Of a DNA stretch of 64,000 bases, positions 14,401 through 23,400 are shown piece by piece. Below the pieces are notes generated by a model. The model was not told where the DNA came from, ran no database searches, and saw only the letters and a program-made list of their open reading frames with translations. Origin of the DNA: Actinernus sp. WN-2022. Taxonomy: Eukaryota; Cnidaria; Anthozoa; Actiniaria; Actinernidae. The DNA lies in contig JAOWCC010001751.1 in assembly GCA_030867875.1 (NCBI GenBank), forward strand, positions 27,954,369-28,018,368, written 5' to 3'. The position numbers and the translations under genes are program-made. Position 1 is the first letter of the stretch. Every line of letters starts with the position of its first letter.

Positions 14401-17400
14401 ACAGTATAATGGTGCAATCAGAATACAGGTTTCGAGCGGTACTGTATTACTCGCCTCAAAGGCTGCATGTGTTCAAAAGGCGGCAAGCGTGACGTCATAT
14501 ATCCGGGAGATGAATGGCGTACTCCAGCGAGTGAAATATGCAGTCTATAATTGGTTCAGTTCCTGCTAAAACACCCTCGTCCATATAATAAACTTCTTCA
14601 TTGGTTTTCTATTGAATTTATGAATATCAACCAATCAAATTACGAGAAAGAAGAATAGAAAATTAACACGTTTTACATAACTTTTCCATTGAGTTCCTCC
14701 AGTTTCCAGCATTCTTGCAGTTCTTACGTGAACCATTTTTTAATTCCTTTGAGAAAAAAAGCCGACTAAAATGGCGATTTTACTGCTGTCAGGTGTACGA
14801 CGTTGGGAAGTTAGATTTACATCCTGATCGAATGCTTGCCAGATATTGTGGTGGGACTCTACCCAATACCCTGATGTCATCAGGCCAGGGAATGCTAGTG
14901 CGCTACACCACCGACAGCCAGGCGTCGTCGAGCCTGTTCCATGCTGCTGTTTCGACCGTTGGAAGCCGTAAGTGATATTGATTCTTGTCGCCGCCATCTT
15001 GGATTATGCGCGCAAAGACCTCTGTGAACGAGGTTGGTGTTCAACCAGAATGCGCATGCGTGATATATCCTTATCTGAACTACGGGTCGATGAGCTGGGG
15101 AAACACATATACTACTAATCTAGAAAAAATATACACTAAAAAAAAAATATGTGTCCGTAGCATCATTTTTGCCAATAACAAAGAATCAGCCAATCCATAT
15201 TTTAAAATTCTTAACATTCTCAAATTTGAAAACATACTCAAACTAAAAATTTGTACATTTGCACATAAGCTTCTTCGTAATCCATCTGATACGCCATCTG
15301 TGTTCCTTGATTTTTTTACTCCAGTTACCAAGATACACAATTACAACACAAGATATCCTGCCAAAATAATCTTTATTGCCAAAACGTAAGATCAAACATG
15401 GGAATATTTACATTTAAATCTACAGCCTGTAAAATATGGGAATCCGTCCCCAATGAGCTTAAGCAAATAACAAAAACGAAACAATTCAAGAAACTATATA
15501 AATCCTACCTTCTCAAACTCCAGAGTCTTTCCTAATCCTAATCTTTAAAAACAATGACACATCGTATAAGCTATTTCCATACAACTTTCTCCTTTATCGT
15601 CTTTCCTTTCTTTTTTTTCTTTTTCTTTCTTTCTTGTTTTCTTTACTTGTGTGTTTTTGTCTTTTTTAACCAAACCTAAGTTCAGTCTCGCCATTGTACA
15701 CCATTATCTCTACTCACTAATATCAGCTATCCACCATACTACGACATATGAGCCTAAATTTGGTTAAGACAGTGGATAACTCGAAAGTATCCAGGCTACT
15801 TTGTCCACTGTGCGCTGTCACTCCTATTTCATACTTTAATTTAGTTAATCATATTTCCCTTATCGTAATTCAAAAAAAGAAAAATAGTGTGAAATAAACT
15901 TGAACTTGATACTTGGTGTAGAATCGATTTTAATGATAAACAAATTGGGCTCATATGTGCCACGGGAGGAGGATGGGGAGTGGAAAAGGGACTACATTTA
16001 GCAAAAAAGATTGACGACAACCTATTGATAGTGCGCTCTTCATTCTCTTTCTATTTGTTTATGTACCTCAGCCCCCGTCCTCGTCCTCTCTTTTTCCCTG
16101 CCATATAAAATAACCGGTCCCTAATCGATCCTCCTGATGTAGAAAATAATAACATTTTGTGAAATCCCTTCAGAGATGGACGACGAGTACTGTGTAGCCA
16201 ACAAACATGTGATGATGGGCATATCATACTCGGGCGGCACTGTTGGTGGAGTCGTGTACAGCCCCACGGACAATAAGGCCCCCCTGCTCTACACTAACTG
16301 CACTTGGCTAGTCAATTTACCCTCGAAACACAAACTGAAAGTGTGGTTCGCAGACGTGGATCTGCCGTCAAATGACTGTGACCAGAATTCTCTTGAGATC
16401 TATGCTATGTATGCTACTATTAGTGTACTGAGGGCGAAGTACTGCGGATCACTAAACAAGCCACCGCCTGCTATCATTCTACACACTAACTACGTGTCAA
16501 TCACTCTTAAGACGAAAAAGAAAGGCTCAGGACGGAGAGGGGTCGTGGCGTTCTATGAATCATTTCCCTTAAAAGGTAAGCTTGACATAGCCTCTTTCAG
16601 CAGCAGAGAACGTATTCCTGAATTGCAACCAAAAACTAGCTTATTGGGAGAAGTCAGGAGCCCGATGGGCTCCTGGTGAAGTAAGACGTCCCATGAAGTA
16701 AAACATGCCATTCAGTCGTCAGTGGGCCTTTCGTGGGAATACAATCACGTGGTGGTACTGGAGGGCACAACAATCTGACTTTATATATTTAAAGGCACTT
16801 GTACGAGATCGGTAGTGTTGTTAGCAAGACCTGTTTGTAAATGCTATGTTCACCTCTAATCGATTGTCGATCTTTCTAAAACAGCGTTTTTAAAGATAGC
16901 TTGCCACCCAGCATCCATGCATGGCAACGCCTTTTTTACTGCAAAAAGCCTATTGCTGCGGGCGCCGGGAGAAGCTCCTCTTCTCTCTCTTTTTTCTCGT
17001 TTGACCTCCTGCATCGATGTTGATCAAGTCAAATGCATGCGTAGGTTACCTCCATAGGTGCACAGTTTGGGGCCTAGGGTCGTTGGCAAAAATACGTTTT
17101 TTTGGCATTTAATGAATAACGCAATAGTTCCGTTTTGTATTCGCAATTTGCCTCTGATTGCGATGAGTCCATACTCATCTGCGCATTGTGAAGATGCCAG
17201 CATTCACAGCTTTGTGTATTGTTGTGGTTTATGTCTCCGCTGGTATTTATGAATGTTTAACATCAAGACGAGACTAACACTGCGCAGATGAGTCTGTAAT
17301 CATCGCAGTCAGCGGCAAATTGTGAATACGAAACTAGACTTAAAACATGAGACAATGAGTTTACTGCCATTAGCATCTAAACGCTTGGTTTAACTTGTGC

Positions 17401-20400
17401 GTAGGTCCCAGTTTCATCCCCCCTGTAGTCGGGCATGTCTTATGCTACTGACGTGTCTATCGGTGACCACAACTCTTTTATTCTCGTAGAGTCCATTCCT
17501 GCTACGGTATGCTCACAGCTCAAGGAAACACACGAAAATAGAGATATTCGACTGACGAGTAGATCTGGTCAGTTAAGCAGTCCTGGGTACCCCAACCCCT
17601 ACCCCCCAGGGATGGAATGCGAATGGGATATTTCACCGGAAATATTGAAGGATAGCCAGCGAATAGAGATAACATTCACAGACTTTGACTTCCCATCCAG
17701 CAAAGACAACGACTGTAACCATGAGTACATAGAGGTAGGTTCGCCTTGACAACTGATGGTCACGCCATTGCTATAGTTACGAAGACAGGTGGTTATTTGA
17801 CAGTTAGACTGCGAGCCCGAGGTTTCTATTAAACAAATAGAGTGTGCAAGTAATTTGTTTTAAGAACATAAATTTCCGCTGGCAACTATTATACAAATAG
17901 ACTGTGTTCGTCGAGGAACTATCGGCTGATAGGTGCCCGCGGAAAGTTTTTTTTTTTAACAAATACAAGTCCGAGAACGAAGTTCGAGGGCTTATATGCT
18001 AGTTTTAAGAACATCAAATTTCCAAGGGAAACACTCTATTGTTTATGAAATATGACAAATTTTCCTAAGATCGCCTAAAATCGCCTAAGATCGCCTAATG
18101 TCACAACATGAAATATGGCAAATTTTCCTAAAATCGCTCTAAGTTGCTCACGATTACGGCGACTTTACGACCCGGAGTAGGCCTTATATTTGCATCGTTC
18201 TAAAAAGGACAAAGATTCGCGCGAATAAATAGATTATGTTTTGATTGAAATGAAAAGTTATGTTTTAACTGTCATAAACTGGCAAGCGGGCAGGGCTTTG
18301 AAAAGGAGGGAAATTGTGGGGAAAAGCTTTTGAGAATGGTATATATTAAAAGGAAAGGACTTGAAAAGCCTGGCTGGAGAAAAAACGGAAGCCATTACAG
18401 TGCAGCTCTTCAATATTATATTTCATTGGCTGGAAAAGAACATCGCAGCAGAAACAGTTGAAATTTAAGCAAAAAGCTACAAAGTTCTGTTTGCGAGAGA
18501 CACAAACTGGAGTTAACAGCTAAGTCGACCACAAATCAATCTTTGTTCGCATAAAAACTTAAATGTGTAGTGGTAAAACTTCCGTGATTGTTGTCGCGTT
18601 GTGGCTGGACGACTGGCCGGCTGCACTGCTCTTCCCTTCTCAAATTGCAGCTTAGAGGATTTGCCGAGATTGGTACCAGTGAGGATCTGTCATATTTTTT
18701 TTGGGACTAGCTGTAAGGGCATTTCAGTTTTTTGCATCTACGAAACTGCTTACCGAATGGTGGAGAAATAAGCCTGTTGTTCAAACGGTGGTCTCGCGTT
18801 GTACGACTCGATAGAACTAGAAGTGTCGCTCTTGTGGCCGGTGACACTCTTCACTCAGGAATTATCCACTCCAGCTGCTTTTAGGATAGCCACAGCAGTA
18901 GTACGAATATACAAGGTGGAGTGTAGGGGACGGAGAGGTTAGCCGTCTTGCTCATAATGATTAATGGTGAGTAGATTGGCAAGGATATTTTTTCCCATTG
19001 GCGAATTTATTTACAGTCGCATGCTCTGTTTAAAGGCAATGCTGTTACGAAGATGTTTTGTACTATATGGTACAACTTCTGTTTTGGGGTGGATTAGCTG
19101 TGGTAGAACTTACTCAACTTGGCTGGGCTCGTAAACAACCCTGTTCAAGGTACTGGACTTGGAATCAAGAGACACGAAGTATCTTTGACTGTTCGTAGTT
19201 TATTCACTGTTGTTCAGTTCACACTGAACGGCCTCCGATTTACAATTGATTCTAACTTCTATTTATACTAACAGCTTAATTAATTACATCATTGTCATTA
19301 CAGGTGAAATGAACACATATTGTAAATAACGAATAAGTTGAAATCAAACACCAATACAATAATAAGCGAATCATAGCACGATTTGTAATAGATATGTAAT
19401 TTTCATGAGGATAACGTAACGTAGAAGGGAAATCATTGGTTTGTCCTACACCTATAAATTATAGAGTAAGGACTGCGTAATGGTTACACTAACCGAATCT
19501 CAACCGGTGGTAACTTGTAAAAGCTAAGCAACTGTTACGCTAATTTAAACTCAGCTGGTGGTAATCGTACTGTAATTGAATTTTAACTGATAACCATCGT
19601 TCAGATTTTCCACATTACTTCGAAATTTCTAGTTTCTAAAAGTCCTAAGATTCTCCCCTTTACAATGTACTCGAAGCCGCTTGTTGTTTTGCCGAAATCT
19701 ATATCATCGGCGACCTTCTCTCTTCCTCTTTTACCAAACTATAGCAAGATATAAAACCATGCAGTTTGAATAAGGCTTTCTGGGGTTTTCTTTCCAAGCT
19801 GGCCCGTTGCATAGAGCGTTTCTAAATTTTCTTTTTGAAATAGTTTGCGTATGTTTTGTTGAGGAAATGACTCCATTTTTTGCCAGGTTTTTCAAATGTG
19901 AGTCCAGAGCATCGTTGGCGGGAACGAATAAGGGGGTGACCATTATAAATCCTGGGATGGGTAGTCCAAAACAAAAAAATCGTGCAAGGCTAAATGTCCC
20001 CTCAAATAATTCATGCAAGCAATAAGGCACACAAAAAAATTCTTGCTAAGTAACTGATGCATTGTTCAATTTTTAAGGGGTGAGAAATATGTTACCCTGC
20101 GAAAACAGCCGCCCTATTCATGCCAAAGCAAAAATGCATACCCGAGAGAGGCGTCTGCGATTTCAGAGAAAATATTCCATACTGATGATATAAAACCAGA
20201 AAAGCGCAAGTCGCATAAGTTTGCTGCTGAAATTAGATATGGCGGCGGTCGTCCGTACATATCGGCTTCAATGCTGCTGTAAGATGACACCTCTATTCGG
20301 GTGAAAGCAAAAATGCAAAGCCTCTCAGAGTTTGCACTTTTGCGGCTTTGGCCCGAATAGAGGCGGTTTCCCGGGAGGTACTCCTGTTTGTGACGTTTTA

Positions 20401-23400
20401 TGTATGTGCCGTGGGGGTGGGTCAGGGTTTTGAGCTCAGTTTGGGCAGGTAGGGTCAGGGTTTTGACCTGATTTGGGCAGATCAGGGTCAGGATTTGAGT
20501 TTAATGTGGGTGCAGTCAGGGTCGGGGTTCAGTATTTTTTAGGCATCAGGGTTTTTCCCCCCCAAAAAGGGGGCAATCAGGGTTTTGGAGCTCGGATTTT
20601 GGGTCAAACAGGGTCAGGGTTTGAGCCTCTTGGCCTCATATACATACCCATTTTTCATGTAAGTACCCCCCCGGGGGCGGTTGTTTCTGGAGGCTGTAAA
20701 CCGAGCTTTATGAAATTGTGAAAGTTGCAAACTGACTCATCACTTAACAGCTAAAGCACAAACAAGGTTTATACTGCTAGGTCACGCCGTTGACAGATTA
20801 TCAACTCCAGCTTGCCAATTTACCAATTAGCGAGTTGTTCCGGATCCTGGACGAGAATACGTCATCAGTATGTAATTTCTTCTTTTGGCCTGAATAGAGG
20901 CGGTTGTATTCACAGGCTAGAAATATGTACTAATTAATCGACAATTTCATCCTCAAACCCTATTGAAGTCAAAGGCAAACAAAGGTTATTCCAAAATGCC
21001 AAATTTGCAAGAATATGCCATATAGGGAAGAGTCTAATGCTGTGGTTTAAGTTGCATATATTACAGTATGGCTTAAATTTATTATCACTAGGACTATTAT
21101 ATACATTTACACATTCATTTAATTTAAACTCGAGGTTAAACTGGTATTTTCTTTGTTTTGTGAATTATATTAGAATGGGGTCTATACATACTTCAGTTTA
21201 CGATAATCATAAAACTTAGACCTAATGAACATTTAAGCGTTGTGCCTATAGAATGTGCACTGAAAAAAAAATCGTGCAGAGCCATCGCCTTTAAAAAAGT
21301 TTTTTTTGCAGAGCTCACACTGCTAAAAAGAAATCGTGCACAAAAAGTTTGCTACCCCCCTCCCAGGATTTCTAATGGTCCACCCCTAATTGGTCTCATC
21401 AAAGAAAATGGCTTGTGGTATGGTGATTTAGTTAGAAAGCGTTCAAGGCCAGAACGGATAGCTCTCATTGAATTGCGTGAATAATGTTCTCCATTCACTG
21501 TTCGCGCTTCCACGTAAAATTTTCGCAGAGCCGTCGCAAGGGATTCAAGGGTAAAATCTTCGATTTTCTCTTTTATTCCTCTTTCATTGCACCAAGCTGA
21601 AAATATAAAATACTACAAGCTTCTGTATCCTTGTTTCGGTGACTTCTGGAAAGCGTGCATGAAGCCATATTTTTGAGCGGTAGAACCCTTGACGTAAATA
21701 CAAATTTATCTCAGGAAAATCAAGTTGATAGTGGCCACGGGGCGACTATTGACTCGTACCCAGTCGTTATTTAATAATCAAGAAAGAAAAAACAGAAAAA
21801 ACAGTTGGCAGAGGGAACTTGGAACGGGTAAGATTACGAGGCGCGCGGGGTATTTTGGGATGGCTTTTGATCTAATTAGGTTCGGCGCATGAAAAGTTCG
21901 ACATTTGAATCGGGCCTTAGCCAGTGTGTATATAGAGTAAAACTTTGTGCTCGGTATCGAAAACGTTTCAGACCTCTGGTAAAGATTTTCTCTGTATGGC
22001 CGGTAAATAGCATGTAATCTTTAAATATCGACGGGAGTATTTTACTAGGAACCAATTTTCCAACTTCGTGCACGGCACAAATAATAATAATTTAATAGCT
22101 TATATTGTACAAAACCCAAGCAGGTGATTGGCTGATGACAGTGCTTTATTGGTGACGACAGCACGCTGTGTGCTCGTGCAGTTGGAAAAGAGACTTTATG
22201 TTTGTGTTTTATTAACAAATACAGGCACTTGGTGACTGTAAGATGAATAGAGGCTTTCAACGTAACAAAGTGAGCGGGAAAGCGTCTTCATTACGGCACG
22301 TAGCTATTTGTTTATCACTTAAGTGATAGTTCATTAGTTTCTTTTCTTGTACATATGTTTAATATTCATATTTGAGGTATATAAAGACCAATCAGTTTAG
22401 AATTCTTTCTCTCGCTTGCTGGACAGCCACAAGTCAGCCAAACTTTAGTTTTAATGTTTTAAATTATTATTCATCAAGATATAACCATTTTGGCTTTAGC
22501 CCTCGGAGCCTTGTACGATTGCATTCGGTCGAGGAGTACGTTTCCAGAAGTTTTTCCATGTAGCAAGACGTGTTTTTTTACGATGGTTTTTCGTACCGGG
22601 CAACGTACATCATTTTCTTTAGATATCGATTTTTCGGTATTATTTGATTTCAGCATGTGAAAAGCTACTTATTATCATGAGATTACGTCATTTGATTGTT
22701 CAACCATCCTTTTTATAGGATGTGTGGTTATGGAATGTTTTCTCCATTCCTTCATGTCCTGTTAAATATTATGATTTTGTAATATTAGAACCATGTAATG
22801 ATTTGTAATACCGTAGTTTATTAAAGAAACCGTTTGCTGCTGTCCACCAGGCATCCGGCGCTGTCGCACTCCACTATAGGTGTAGTGTTATTATGATTTT
22901 GTACGCGTTGGGCGTGTTGCGTAGTATAGGAATGAACTCAACGTTTCTTCATACTGCATTCGGCCTCATATTCATTATATTTCCTTCAACGTTTAGTCAG
23001 CGTGTGCCTGTATTTGCCAATAAAACACGCATACCAGTTTCTAACGTAAGCCTATAAGGGGTAGACCAATGAAAATCAGGGGAGGGGTGGTGGTAATTTT
23101 GTTGTGCACGCTTTTTCTTTTGGCTCTGTACGATTTATTTTTTTACACTGTACTTTCCCTGATAGCATTGTTCTTGTGTGTGCAACAGTTGTAAGCAAAT
23201 TGTATGGTTGATTTACACGAAGCAAATCGTGTTGTGAGCATGTCGTAAGCTAATTTCATGCGCCTAAGTTGTACTGTGTATAGAGCGCTTTTCGATTGAG
23301 TGTCGTAAAACCAAAGTAATCACAGAACCAATCACGGGAGCAAGTAAAAACACAATGATCCAATCACAGGAGCAAGTAAAACACAATGAGCCAATCACAG

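Noticed and set aside
19731..20030. 99-codon minus-strand ORF and its plus-strand partner
   Set aside because: No domain, splice or phase evidence, and short blocks recur at about 21.26 kb.
20473..20721. Gly-rich ORF in the GGGTCAGGG tract
   Set aside because: Low-complexity translation of a G-rich repeat inside a nested element.
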